Positions 36,090 to 48,600 of a stretch of DNA of 64,000 nucleotides are shown here, one piece after another. The number at the start of each line of letters is the position of its first letter. Position 1 is the first letter of the stretch. The stretch lies in the NCBI GenBank assembly GCA_037126765.1, contig JBBCBC010000009.1:28418870-28482869 (forward strand), in the 5' to 3' direction. The position numbers and the translations under genes were made by a program. Below the pieces are notes generated by a model. That model ran no database searches and had not been told where the DNA came from. It was given only the letters and a program-made list of their open reading frames with translations. This DNA is from Stenogyne calaminthoides. Its lineage: Eukaryota > Streptophyta > Magnoliopsida > Lamiales > Lamiaceae.

Positions 36090-39000
36090 ATGAATCTTTT
36101 CCATTCGATATTCTTCTTTTCAACGTGATCTCTTATGAAGTGGTGTCGACATCCACATGCTTGCATCTTGTATGTAGAACCCGGATTACGAGTGATTGCA
36201 ATAGCCTTATTCTTGTCGCGAGAATATAGAGTGCGTTCTTAGCTTCAATGTTGTAATCCCTCATTTCTTGGTGAGCGAGGCGATTGGGAACAACGACTTC
36301 TGCTGACCATATATTACGCTTGGTTGTTGATGTCATGGCCCGATGTTTGCTTCTTTGAAAACCACGAGATCGGTTTACTTCCTAGGCCGACATGTTCACG
36401 AGGTTGATTTTTACATCGATCTTGCAACCTCCATGTCGAGAATCGAGAATACCCACTAAGCTCTAGATTATCATCGATGGGTAGAATAAACCAAGGTTTA
36501 TTGTTCCCTTGAATATAAAAATCGCTTAGGCTGCTTCAGGTGGTGACCATTGGATTTGCTTGAAATCTTGAACATACACCCTCTTGCCAAAAGTGATATC
36601 AGTGGTTTGGCGGTCGGGTATAATAAAGATCAATGAGAGCCCTATATTCCCGATTTGTTTTACGACCCGGTATAAATACGGATCCGTCTTGAATCCGGTC
36701 ATCATAGGAATTTTTGGCTTCCTTACTATTTTGAATTCCAAACTTAGCAAAAGATTCCTAGTGTATTTTGCTTGGCGAGATGAATATCCCATACGAACTT
36801 TGTTTAACTTGGAGACCTAGAAAGTAATTCATCGACCCATCATGGACATCTCGAATTTCCTTGCATCGGTTCTTTGAATCTTTCACATAGGTTCTTGTTT
36901 GGAGATCCAGAAGATGATGTAGATCACGTAAATCTGAACCATCGAATATCTTCTCCATCTTCTATTACGAATAAGGTTACGTCCTTTGTTCCTTTAGTGA
37001 ACCCTTTTCGATCAAGCGAGAGAGTGTATCATACCCGGGCTCATGAACTGTTTGAACCATAAAAGCTTTTCTTAAGCGATACACTTGGTTGCCTTTTTCA
37101 AAGCACGGAGGTTGTTAGACATAAACTTCCTCCGCTAGTACCCGTTTAAGAAAGCACTCTTTCGTCCATCGATACAGTGAACCCTCTGTGGGAAGCATAA
37201 GCATAAAAGCTTGCCGAATGGCTTCAAAGGCGGCGGTTGGTGCAAAAGGTCTCATCGTAATCAATTCCTTACGATTGTGAATACCCCTTAGCAACAAGTC
37301 TTGCCTTATTTACGGTGATAACATTTTTCTCATCTCTCTTGTTCTTGAAGATCCATTTCGTGCCAATTCGTCTTGATGACACTGCATACATCTACTAGTT
37401 CCCATACTTCATTTTCTCCATTTGTTCGGCTCCTCTGCGTGGCTAGAATCGGTTGCGTCTTGTAATGCTTCCTCGATTGTAGTTGGTTCCTTCATAGGCG
37501 GATACTTGACAATACATGGCACTTTCACCTGTCGATGTCTAGTTTTAATTTTATCGGGCGGGTCTCCAATTATCGGATCGGTTGGATGGTGGTTATCCGA
37601 GTCATACATTACGATTTGCGTCGGTTTGAGAACATCGTCCGTTTACGATAAAATCTTATTACTAGTGATTGGGAGTGGTGCGGGGTTATGGTCCACTTGA
37701 TAAGAACAAGTCTCGGTGATGTTGGAATCATCATGTCTTTGATGTACGTTCGTGAGAACCGAAGTTCCCCCGAACCCAGGATGGTTCGATTTCTTCTTAT
37801 CTCGGTGAATCGGCTTTTTCATCGGCGGTTGTTCGTACCTTAGGATCGATTGATGCGGTGAATCAACTAGATCGGAATGTAAATTAATCTGATTTACGAT
37901 CCTTTATCCTTGATCGTTTAGGTGATCCATTTTCTAAATATCGAGGTTACGGTAGATCGGTACTTCTTGTTACGGCGATTTCTCTTGATCGGAAGATGCT
38001 TCATCAAAGGCTACATGGGGTGTTTCTTCCACAACAAGGGTTCGTTTGTTGTAGACCACGAAGGCTTTGCTAGATGAGAATACCCTAGAAATATACCCTC
38101 ATCGGACTTAGCCTCAAAAGGTCTTCAATGACTTTTCCATTGTTATGTATGAAACACTTGCACCCAAAAACATGGAAGTAAAAACACGAGGTTTTACGCC
38201 CTTCCACAGTTCATAGGGTGTTTTGTAGTGAGCCTTAGTCGGGGAGACATCATTACTGCGTATGGCATGCGGTGTTGATTATACGCTTGAAAGCGGTTTG
38301 GTATCGCATGTTAATTTAACATTGTTCGGCGAACTTCTTTGAGGAGTTACGTTTCTCCGATTAATTTACTCCATTACATTTGTGGCGTCCTCATGGTGAT
38401 GTTTCATCTTTGTATACCAAACTTAGAGCAAAAATCGGTAATAAAGGAGTTGAAATTACGTACCTTTATCGTCGATTTTTACTCTGTTGACACCCCTTCT
38501 CGTTTTGTAATCTTCTTAGTAGCTCGGGTATCTTGGTTGTCGTCTCATTCTTCTTATGTAAGAATATAACCCGGGTAAACTTGGAATAGTCATCCACGAT
38601 TACGAGTGTATTCGTCCGTTGTTGAGACCGATTTGGTGTAAGCTTGGTCCCAAGCAGATCCATATGAGGCATTTGCGGTACTCTGCTTTGGATCTTTGGT
38701 CAGGAAATTCCTTTGAATGAAGCTTTGACTGTTTTCCTTCCGACATCGATACATATCGATCCTTTGAGAACACTTCATTCGGAAGTCCTTCCACTAGAGA
38801 CATCCTAGCTATCTTATTAAGAGTTTTAAAGTTCGGATGGCTCATTCTTTTGTGCGAGCCAATTGCTACTTTTGGAACTCTTAACAATCGAGGCATGCAT
38901 TTCTTGGACAAGCTGTTTCAATCATTTTGTGTAGATCGTCCCTTTTCTTGAACCGATTAGCAATATCTGTTGGTGATTTCGATTCTTGATAGTGCATTGA
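36090..39000 (-). pseudogene. pol: Copia-2 pol: integrase, RT, RNase H, frameshifted
   Basis: Going leftward, GAG-pre-integrase at 38600-38911 gives SHPNFKTLNKIARMSLVEGLP. The integrase at 38466-38672 gives LVIVDDYSKFTRVIFLHKK. The integrase tail at about 38060-38240 has IFLGYS. The RT opens at 37409-37609 (TIEEALQD, PNKWRK), continues with FAPTAAFEAIRQAFMLMLP at 37115-37297, and later MNYFLGLQVKQSSYGIFIS at 36758-36958. RNase H is at 36526-36792 (TRNLLLSLEF) and 36133-36336 (DYNIEAKNA, HTRCKHVDVD). The RT YVDD box was not found intact near 37000. Order and motifs are Copia; the protein is not translatable as read. Confidence 0.8.
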
Positions 39001-41194
39001 TCGATCGAGAACTCAACTTTGAATCCGTTGTCATGAGAATTAGAAACCGATAATAGGTTGTGCTTGGACAGCCGACAAAGCGAGACTCGGTTACTTGTAC
39101 ATCATCATTCTCTAAGGTTAGAACCCTTTGGTATAACCAAAGTTATCATCACCGAAAAAGTACCGCGAGGCCTTCTACATTTCTATGTAAGGCGAGGAGA
39201 TGTTTGCTTCCGGTCATGTGCCTTGAGCATCCTTTATCGATGTACCCGGATAGTTGCTTGCACACCTCCTTTGTTGGCGGACCCGCGAACACTGCAATCG
39301 GATCGGTTTTAGGTACCCCTTTTCGGATTGGGTCTGAGGGGTTAGGTTTGGATTTGGGGATCCATACAAGCGAGCACTTCTATGGTGATCGGTCGGATCG
39401 AGGCTGATTTGTCTCCCATACTGTCAACATAATCATACTTATCCTCATATGCTTTCGATTTGTATTATGATTACTTGTGTGAACCTTGGATGACTTAGAA
39501 GACTTATGATTTACCTTTTCGGTTTGTCTTCTTTTTATCGATTGTGGTTGGTGCGATAGCCCTAAATTTCGACTATAGGGGGGTTGCTACCATCAAAAGA
39601 TTCATATCCTTTTTTCGCATAGATGGTTTCGCGGTTTACGAAGCATGCTTATTAGGCGGTGACCTTGGTGGGTCTCAGATTAGACTTCCCTTTTTTGTAG
39701 GTTGTCTTTTACGATTCTGATCTGTTGATCGAGGTTGAGGTTTCTTCGGAAAAAGCTGGGTTCTTCCGTTGATTCCTCGGTGATGCTTTACCGGTTGGGG
39801 TCCATTTACATTCCCCGCTACGGTTAGGCACTTGCCTTACTGCTCAAGCGGTCTCTTACCCTATTAGATACAAGTTTAGCTTTTGGTGTATCTTTTTGAG
39901 AAATTAAATGCGATTACACCTTTACGAGATGAATCGGTCGGGGCTTTTGAGGATGTGGAGGGTTTCTCATGCTGAGTCCTCCTTATCAATCTTTACTCGA
40001 AAATAGGCGTTCATGTCTTTAGCGGTTTGAGATGATTTTGAAAAAACATCTATTTTCTTCTGTGATTTTCCTCGGAGGATTTCGGACTTTCATGCATTCG
40101 GAATAGCTCATCGAATTTTTGCTTGCAAGATTTTGAAGTCATCGACTTCTTTGTCTGTTAATTTCCATCTGTTCTTTGATCTGCTTTTCACGATCGAAGC
40201 TTTAACCGAGAATTTTAAATTCCTCGGTTACCTTACGGCGGTTTAATTTGATCTAAGTTGAAGGTTTTTACGAGATCATTTTCTTGACAAAGTGATTATT
40301 TCGATCCTCGACTTATCATTCTCGGCTTCACAATAGCATAAGTTTCTCTTGCATTGGAGAGATCTTCAAGCAATTGCTGGTAGTAGGCTGCGGTCAATCT
40401 CGGCGGGTGTGCTAATGATAGCGGTGTAGAAGCGAGCGAAGGGGGTTTGGAGGTTACCTCGAATTTGGTCCTCCACGGCCATCGGCGAGTTCATTATCGT
40501 CGGCGAGAATATCGGATCTTCACTTTCATAGAAGTCGGCAACCTTCTTGTCGGCGAAGTCTTCTCTGAGGAGTATCAGGAGTCCTCGGAGGCGAGATAGG
40601 AATCGTCAATTCGGCGTATCGGCAACCATAGCTCTTCGTCTCTATCTAAACCGTTGCTCTCTTTTGTTCCTCTTTTCTTCCCCTCTCTCGGCGTCAGTGC
40701 AGGCGATCGTACTATAGTGATTTGGCTTCTCCACGAGTTGAAGCTGCGCTCGCGGATCCACCGTTCCTTTCCTTCCGGTGAATCACTCATACGTATGACC
40801 TATCGGTGATTTCCCTTTTCGATAGTAGTCGAGTTTCTTCTATCGATTGGTTATCTCTTCCTTCCCCGTCGACTATCTCTTTCCCTTTCATCTCTGTGAT
40901 CCTCCGATCATCGGATGCGGTTCTTCACGGAGATCTGTTATGCGATCTCCTATCTGAAATCCTCGGCTATGTTGATAGTCCTTATAAAATCTTGATACTT
41001 ACCAAGTTGTATATCGACTTCTCAAGCTTCGCGGTAAGCAACGCGATCTGATTACTGCTGACTTAATATATTTCAATGGGTTCATTGGCCTTTGTTCTAC
41101 TCTTTTGGTTGCCTTGAAAGCAAGCGATTTTGAAGTCGAGGTTTATTGAGGGGCCTCGTCTTCATCGGCTTGACCTCTTTCAATCGGTCGAACT

Positions 41195-41840
41195 TCGTGA
41201 GCTTTAAGACTCAAGAAACAAGCTACTAGGTTTCATTCTTGAAATGTCACGGCAATCTTTGATTACATTGACCTTCATGTCCCACTTCTTGGTGAGAGAC
41301 CTTAGGATCTTATAGTTGATATCTTTATCGGTCATCTCTCTACCAAGTTCTCGAAGCTTGTTTATAGACATTGTAATTCTTCCATCGAGTTCGTTGATGG
41401 TTTTAGTTAGCTGACATCTTGGTTTCTCGAACTTCACCGGTTCGGCTTGAAGGCGGTATCTTTTATCTATTCATTTCCCTCGCGGATCTCGGCGGAGTAT
41501 CATTGCTTTCCTTGATTTGAGATACTTAATCTTCTCTTTGGTGACCTTATCCATTGTCTTCATGATGATATGTCTTGCAATGGTGTCGAGTATCGATTTT
41601 TCTTTCTTACGTGTCCGCCGATTTGGGCTTTTTAAATACAAGACTTCGCGTAGGAAAGTGCGGATCTCCTCCATTGCGAGGATTATCGTAGTAAATGATG
41701 ATGGGTCCTCTCGATGACTTCCATCATTACGCCCTTGATCGAGCCTAGATGGTTGGACATATATATGGCCCAATCTGCATACTCATCAATTGAGAAACCG
41801 GCGGATCATGATACATCTGGGACGTGTTATCCATCTTTGA
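41195..41840 (-). pseudogene. gag: Copia-2 gag fragment
   Basis: The minus strand begins at about 41834 (MDNTSQMYHDPP). A frame at 41471-41773 follows, then 41204-41437 with REMTDKDINYKILRSLTKKW and MKVNVIKDCRDI. The last block matches the conserved gag core of SIRE-like and Tork-like Copia elements. Frameshifts separate the parts. Confidence 0.7.
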
Positions 41841-41937
41841 GTGATTTTGGAAAATGAATGAGTTTTTAAAGCGGTTTTTTTCAAGATCGATTCGGTTGAC
41901 CACAATGACCGCGAGTCGGTGGTCGGAAGAACCAACC

Positions 41938-41948
41938 GCTCGATACCA
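41938..41948 (-). other. Copia-2 primer-binding site
   Basis: The complement reads TGGTATCGAGC, two bases from the LTR. The initiator tRNA-Met site is TGGTATCAGAGC; one base is missing at CAG, as in Copia-1. Confidence 0.75.
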
Positions 41949-41950
41949 CT

Positions 41951-43496
41951 TGTAGGTCGAGCGGGTTAAGTGAGGAGAAGTCTAGAGGGAGGGTGAATAG
42001 ACTTACGAAAAAACTTTTCGATGCGGTCGGGTGTGAGAAGCGGATGCTTTGATCGAGTCGAAAGTGAATCGGTTAGGTCGATAACCAACTTCTTGAGCGC
42101 GGAAAAGCGGTCGATTCGGTAACTATCAGATTAAGCGATGTGTGCGGAAGCTTAAGTTTTACCCGTGAAAAACCGGTTTGTATCATCAGATTCAAGTTTT
42201 ATCTTTTTAATCGGATGATGAAATTTGGTCCGTCGGATCGAAGCTTGGTCTTTGTCGATCTTAACTTAGAATGTATGCGCTTTAAGATTGTGCGATGTGA
42301 GAGCGGTTAATCAAAAGCGATAAAAGGCACACAAGATTTATAGTGGTTGGGACAAACCCGTCCCTACGTCCACTCTTCCCTTTCACAAAGGGCACCAACT
42401 TAACAAACTTAAAATTTGGACTTAGATTAGTGTGTTAGTCCAACACGATACACCAACGAGATGTTTTAAGAGTTCTCCTCAGCCGATCCCGAAATCGATT
42501 ACTAGAAACCCTGGATTTGAAATCTTGCTAAACAACTTATCCTAACTTGGGGTTTGGGTAAGATTGTTGAGGTTCAACTATGAAATCTTTCCTTGCGTAT
42601 AAGCGACTGATAGCTAGATGAAAAGATTTCTTGCTAAGAACTTATGGGATGAACACAATATAAAATAAGCTTGTTGTTGTGTTCTTGATGCGGAAATCGA
42701 CTATAGTTTGAGCTTCTTGATTATGTTGTTTGTCAAGCATTTCCGTGTTTCACTCTGAAGTGTGATCCCATATTTATAGACCTTGAGATCAAAGAGCCGT
42801 TGGAAGCAATTTGAATCTCGAGGCTATTACAAATGTAGAGTTGCGAGGCTTGATGTGGCGTCTTGAGAGCGGCATGGCGTGAATGTGTATTTTATAGCCG
42901 TTTGAGAAGCAACATCGAATCCATGATATCGGCTCTGTTCATCGTGTTTCTTCCTTATTGGATGAAAGCCTTGCTGCGGTGTTGTTCCTCCAACTAAGGT
43001 TGGTATTCTTCTTGTTTAGATCGCGGGCGTATGATAAGATGAAACATCGGTTTTTCATCTTATGGCGATCGATCGATCTGGCCGAATCGATCCACGATGG
43101 AGTCTTCTGGCGCTGTTGACTTAGCTTCTTTGGTGACTGACTCTGGTGATGTAGGTCTTACGGTCTTATCTTACGGAAGTCATCGATCTTGAGTATTGGA
43201 GGTTTGAGCTTCATGACTTCCATTTGAGTTATCGACTAGATCGATTCGATCTAATCTTGATTACGGTTTTAGCGTTACGCTCTATGGGATATCGAACTTT
43301 CTTACGATTCTTGGATCGACCTTTACATATTGAGTTCCCCTCGATATGTGACCTATCTATTACATCGGTTTTCTATACAATCATTATCAATTTGGTCTCT
43401 CTATAGCGATAATGTAAACATCGGTAAATTGTCCGACGCATTGGTCCTATTACATGTGTTTTTGGAACTTTCATCAAAACTATAAATTTCCCAACA
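41951..43496 (-). repeat. Copia-2 5' LTR
   Basis: In plus orientation it runs TGTAGGTCGAGCGGG to AATTTCCCAACA. It differs from the 3' LTR by many small indels and by changes such as CATCAGATTC against CATCGATTC. Confidence 0.9.
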
Positions 43497-43498
43497 CC

Positions 43499-44590
43499 GT
43501 GCGAACCAGCAAGAGGCCGAGCTCGCCGCCCTGAGGCAAACGGTCAGAGCCCTTCAGGAGAGGATGGATAGTCAACCAACCCCTGCCGGACACGCGATCA
43601 ATTTGGCACTCCCCTTGTCGCCGCTCAGCGCGACCATTACGATCGCTCCCACCCAGGCCAAGATCAACACTGCCTCGATCGATCGGTATGGAGGGGACTC
43701 TGACCTAAGGACGCATCTCGCCAAGTATAACTCGTACATGACTTCCGTAGGAGCATCCGACGCAACCATGTGCTGGCTTTTCCCCCTCACTCTGAGCGAG
43801 CAAGCGCACAAGTGGTTCACATCCATTACCCCTCAATCCATTAACTCTTTTCGGCAAATTGGCCGGGTTTCTTCATGGGCATTTTACGGTCATGGAGCCC
43901 AGACCCGCAGGGAAGCAGCGACTGGCGAACATCGAGCAAGGCGAAGATGAGACAGATAGAGCCTACCTCAAAAGGTTTGATCAGCTCATCTTGGATGGGG
44001 AATCGGTGGGCGACGAAGCTAAGCTATTGGCTGCAATCGCCGGGTTGAAGAAGGGAACTAAGCTCTGGCGAAACGTCATCGCCAACTATCCAGCGACTTA
44101 CAAGGAGTTTAGGACCCGTGCAAGCGACATCATCAACACCATGGAACTCTTGGCGGCCAGAATGGAGGAGGGAAAAAAATCTGCACCCCCAAAGGCGAGC
44201 AAGAAACCAGGGCAATACAAGACCCCGGACAACTTCAAGCCATTTGAAGATCCAGTGGCGGTCAACTGATAGATGCCTTCGGCGTATCCCCTGGATACAT
44301 CTTCACTCAGATCAAGGACAAATGGCTGCTCAGCGATCCCCGACCCATAAAAAAGAGCGACGGTAGACAGAGCCCAGGAAAATATTGCCACTATCACGAA
44401 ATGGTCGGTCACAACACCAACGAATGTCGCGACCTCCTGAAGCAGCTCTGAAAGCTCTATGAGGACGGAATGCTGCATGAACACGTCCAGCGACCTCAAC
44501 ACAAAGACAACAACCGTACTCGCGATGACGCACCACCTCAGCAGAGCGAGGTCGCCAAGAAACATGGAGAGCAGAAGACTTGTCGACAGC
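43499..44590 (+). pseudogene. gag: Gypsy A gag, main part with zinc-finger-like motif
   Basis: After the Copia-2 insertion the frame RANQQEAELAALRQTVRALQ resumes gag. It continues with DRYGGDSDLRTHLAKYNSYM and LTLSEQAHKWFTS (43564-43950), then, after a frameshift, DETDRAYLKRFDQLILDGE and KKGTKLWRNVIANYP (43859-44269). A motif CHYHEMVGHNTNECRDLL at about 44380-44440 is the CCHC-like finger of Tat-type gag. An in-frame stop follows it (QL, stop, KLYEDGM). It lines up piece by piece with Gypsy B gag at 53089-54191. Confidence 0.8.
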
Positions 44591-44619
44591 ACCCCCATGC
44601 GTAACAACGGCAAAGAGGG

Positions 44620-44894
44620 TAATCCATACCTTTGTCGCCACTAAAAAGCGTGGGTGGTCTCTCCGCATCGACCTCACTATCAAAGAGACACCCGAAAAGT
44701 TCGAATCGAGAGAAATGGCCAACACAAAGACAATTATAGCTATGCCTACGGTCAACGCCATCGCAGACAGAAAAGCAATCGATCAATTGTTGAGCAGACA
44801 AGGCGGGAATCGTGTACACAAATGCCGACCCCCTAGTCATATAAGCCAAAATCATGGGGGTGACAGTCAAACGACTACTGGTCGACAGAGGGGC
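44620..44894 (+). pseudogene. Gypsy A protease, first part
   Basis: Frames shift several times; the last codons before Gypsy B read VKRLLVDRG. Gypsy B has CRLLVDGGAFCNILF at the same point. The Asp is the expected catalytic residue of a retroviral-type aspartic protease. The reading continues after Gypsy B at 55365 with GAFCNILFKKTFDKL. Confidence 0.65.
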
Positions 44895-45524
44895 TTTTGT
44901 ACCCCGATTTATGTTCTCCGGACAACTAATAATAACAATACGAATGTAAATGATCAAAGCAATATAAAATGCAAGATTTGATTACCCAGTTCGTCTATGA
45001 ATAAGACTACGTCTGGGGGCGACCAAGCCAGGAATATTTCACTATATTTTCTGCCTAGAATACTAAAATGTTCGATCCTTTACAATGAACGATACAGGTT
45101 GTATTTATAGATGCAAAGCTAGGTTAAGTGTCTTCATGGGCTTTCCTTGCATGATGGCTTAGGGTTTCAGCCGCCAGGCTAGGGTTTCTTGGCTTGTCCG
45201 CAATCCTCGCTCCTGGATACACATTCCATGATTACGATCCACAAAATCCGCACCCTTAACTACCTGTATCTTTGCCATATTTATCTTTATCCGACTTTGA
45301 GACCAAGTCGCCTCTGACCTACGCGACCTCCCAGGTCGCCAAGTGGCCTTCACATTCCTTCAGGTCGCCTAACGACTTGTGTAGCCTCTTAAGTCGCCTG
45401 ATAACTTGCGTATCCTCTTAAGTCGCCTCGCTACCTATCTGGCCAAAGCAACCACGTCTCTGATGAAAAGTGTAAGATAGAGAAACACTGCCCCCGGCAA
45501 GTCGGACTATCTCATGCTACAACA
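44895..45524 (-). repeat. Gypsy B 3' LTR
   Basis: It ends (plus orientation) CATGCTACAACA; the outer end reads TTTTGTACCCC against TGTTGTACCC in the other LTR. The complement of TATTTATA at 45102-45109 is the TATA box. U3 contains tandem GTCGCC-bearing units of about 28 bp near 45350-45440. Confidence 0.92.
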
Positions 45525-45542
45525 ATTGCCCCTCAAGTCGAG
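45525..45542 (-). other. Gypsy B polypurine tract
   Basis: The complement reads CTCGACTTGAGGGGCAAT, purine-rich and directly next to the 3' LTR. Confidence 0.65.
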
Positions 45543-45848
45543 GTCGCAAGCTCGCATTGGGGCCTTGACTTGACTCGTTGTTCTTTATCGACCTGTGGCA
45601 AGTCGACCTTGGGAAGTGTGTCAGAAGTGAATCCTCATCCTTGGGGAGGCAAAAAGTCATCTCGATTTCCTGAATCGGCATAGGGTATGATTGATTCGTC
45701 ATGATGGCTTGGCAGGCAGGTGACGTCATGTGCCGTGAGCTCGCCCAACCAGCAGATGCGTGTCGGCTCCGCGCTATCCGTGCGACATCATTTTTCGCGG
45801 GGGGGACCTCGAAAGTTTTCAATTTGCACTTTCGACCCCCCATTCCTC

Positions 45849-45855
45849 TATAAAA
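45849..45855 (+). promoter_or_regulatory. TATA box of the antisense gene in Gypsy B
   Basis: TATAAAA in the context CTCTATAAAAGGGACG lies about 140 bases before the ATG at 45995. This spacing suits a plant promoter with a leader of roughly 110 bases. It points opposite to the retroelement's own transcription. Confidence 0.6.
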
Positions 45856-45994
45856 GGGACGAGGGTTTTAGACTGAAACCCTTCTTCCTTTGTCTTCCAC
45901 GCAAACAAACCTCCTTGCATCTGAATTTCTGACGAACTTCCGATCTAGAGACCGATTCAGGTAACAATTTCATTTCTTTTTCTCCACTCCTTCT

Positions 45995-48600
45995 ATGGCT
46001 TCCGAACATCCGTCTGCTCCCACGCCTTCCCCGGTTTTGATTCCGTCATCCTCAGACGATGAAGATGTGGCCATTGCCCACCTCTACCGCTACCATGATC
46101 CCAACTCCGCCACCACCAATGTGGAGGAACCCTCGACCACCGCTGCCCCGATCGACAATAGGGACTGTGGGGGAAACGAGGAAGAACAAGATGATGAGCA
46201 ATTCCTGGTTGAATTAGAAGAGATCATTCATCTCCCCCAGCTGAACCCCAGTCCTCCTCGCCCCATTGCATCAGGGGCGGGTTCGTCTGCGGGCCCTTCC
46301 AGCCCAGCCCGCAACTACGGGGCATATGAGATGGTCTTCGATTATCGGACATATGAGGCCCGAGCTCCCTACAAGCAACTTGACAGGAGCTACATGAAGT
46401 CGGTCAAATCAGATTTTGTGGCCTCCGACCAGAAATACCAATTGACTTTGGATGACTGGTATGTGCGTTCCCTTCGTTGGCTGTACAAGGTTCCCCGGGA
46501 CGTACACTTTTACGGGCCGAACCCTGATGAGAGTGCCAACCAGCCGCCGCCTGGCATGATCGCTGTCAATGAGCACACGATGGAGGCAGGGATTCACTTC
46601 CCCTTACATCCTGCCATCTCCCATCTCCTTGCGGCTTGGAACCAGAGCCTCACACAAATTACCCCCAACGGCTGGAACTACATTCTTGCAACCATGACCG
46701 TTCTGGGGCAGGCCGGGCTAAATTGGCTACCAACTCCTGGCGAGATCCCCTACGTGATGATGCCGATTGCCCAAGCCGGTGGCTACAATGCTGTGCGACT
46801 TCAGAAAGGTCGCGAGTTGGTGAGTGGGATCCCTAACAAGGTCACCGACTGGCACCGCAAATGGTGGTTCGTCGGGGGGGCATGGGAGTCTGTGGATCCT
46901 TCGAGCTCCTTGTCCGTGTTCTGACGGATTACGCTCATCGAGTGGATCATGGTAAGCTTCGAATTTTCCGATTTTGAGTTTTTACTGATCTAATTCCATT
47001 TTTATTCTGCAGTGTTCACGCCCGCCGCTGCCGACTTGTTTTGGGACTTCTTGGAGGCTTACAACATTGTCCGTGACACTCCTCCAAGCTGCCGGGACGT
47101 TAACGCCTTAAATTACGAACTTGATCGTATCAAGGCCGCTTGTACACCTATCCACGCCATCTGAAGATTCCTTGTAAGTAGTTCATCTTTGTTATTACTT
47201 TAAACTCTCATCTGATACTTGTTTGACCGACTCTCCCTGTGTGCAGTCCCCACTATCCCCATTTACCGACGCCAACCACCTACCGCAGTGATGTCTGCCC
47301 GCAAGAAGTTTGTGCTTTGTCAGATGAGGCACGTAGCGACCTCCGAGGTTGCTCCTCCAAGGCCAACCCCCTCTGGTCCCTCTGCTGCTGATAAAGGAAA
47401 GAGAAAGGCCATGGGGGTTTCCGCTCATGACTTCCGAGAACTGCTTCTAAGAGGGTGGGGGAGGAGATAGGCCTCCACAGTCCGAGATCAACCAGGGGCT
47501 TGGGAGGTCGCCCTGCCGAGCCCTCACAACCTCATTTCCTTCGGCGCCTAATCTCACGGGGCCCGCTTCCCATGGGAGATCATCATCCGAGGATGACTTC
47601 ACGAAATTTGGGAAGCTAATCGGGTGGACGAGTAAGTTTTCCTTCTTATTTTTTCTCCCTTACTTTCTTTCCCTGATCATTGACTGACGACTTGCGCCTA
47701 TTCGCAGCCCTGAGTTCGGATCGACCAAATTTTCCCCGGAGGTGGTAAGCTTCCTGAGGTCGCCCCAGCTCATCCCGGCCGGAGTGCCCAAGAACTGGCT
47801 CGGGTATCTTACTCAAAGCCTGCAGAACCTGCCTCGGGTGGACATGGACCGACCACGCCAAATCCCATCGTCAGGTGACGGACAATTTATATTTAGCCCT
47901 CGTCTACTCCCAAAAGGCGGCCTTCCACCTGGAGAAATCCAGCGCCCAGCTGGAGTCGGAGGTCAAAAATCTGAGGAAGGCATGGGCCCGGGTTGCTAAC
48001 CAGGCCAAGTCGATCCTGACTGCGGCCGAGACCCAGAAGGAATTGGAGAAAACTAACTATGAGCACCTTCAATAGATCTCGATTCTCGAAGGTCGCATGG
48101 CCGAGGTCGAGGGTGAGCTTGCTGCTGAGAAGGCAAGGGTGGCTCAGGCAGAAGGTCGGTTGGGCGAGGTGGAGGCCGAGTTGGCGGAGGGCGGTGGGCG
48201 GCCGGAAGAGGTGAGCCGGTCGCCAGGAGGCGCAGTTGAGCCGTGGAGAGGCCGAATGCTAACTTTGCATATGTGATGGCCTTCGTGGGCGCCATCCGAA
48301 TTTGCCACAAGGCGCACCCCTCCAGCGACCTCAGCGGGCTTGTCGCCTAGCTTTCGGATTATGTCCGCGACAATCCCCCGGCCCCCAGCGTCAAGTTGGA
48401 GATCAAGGATTTGGAAGATATGAGCATCATTCCAGCCCATGCCAACTCCCGGATCGGCAGCTGGACGGAGGAGGCCTGCCAACTCCGATCCGCCCCCGAG
48501 CCCCCCTTTTGGAACAGTTAGTCCTTCGCCCGAGGTCGTGGGAGGGGAGGCCTCGGAGGGACCAAATGCCAGCACGGCCGGGCTTTGATAAAAAAACTCA
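45995..48600 (+). CDS. Antisense gene of Gypsy B (putative gypsy-type transposon domain), four exons
   Basis: Exon 1 starts at ATG 45995: an acidic Ser/Pro-rich N-terminus, then PYKQLDRSYMKSVKSDF and a conserved core with GIHFPLHPAISHLLAAWNQS, ITPNGWNYILATM and KWWFVGG. The core resembles the domain listed in Pfam as putative gypsy-type transposon (Transposase_28). Three introns have consensus borders: 46952-47012, 47174-47246 and 47632-47707, each GTAAG...AG. Exon 4 codes for a long coiled coil (FHLEKSSAQLESEVKNLRKA, ELAAEKARVAQAEGRLGEVE). A seven-G run at about 46872 probably marks a frameshift: past it another frame stays open to the first donor. Stops also lie at 47161 and 48073. The gene is convergent with pol, which ends at 48984. 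Function unknown; it is neither gag nor pol. Confidence 0.7.

Larger units (their letters stand above)
29070..43496 (-). mobile_element. Copia-2: large Copia retrotransposon, 14.4 kb, inverted in Gypsy A gag
   Basis: The two LTRs of about 1.54 kb are 29070-30602 and 41951-43496. On the minus strand come a tRNA-Met primer site next to the right LTR, gag, integrase, RT, RNase H, then an unusually long post-pol region, and a polypurine tract next to the left LTR. GTGCG occurs within a few bases of both ends (29059-29063 and 43499-43503) and may be the target duplication. All coding parts are badly frameshifted. Its size and long post-pol tract recall the SIRE/Maximus group, but the assignment is not certain. 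Confidence 0.88.

Noticed and set aside
44098..44957. Long minus-strand frames (139-171 codons)
   Set aside because: They are shadows of Gypsy A gag and protease on the plus strand.
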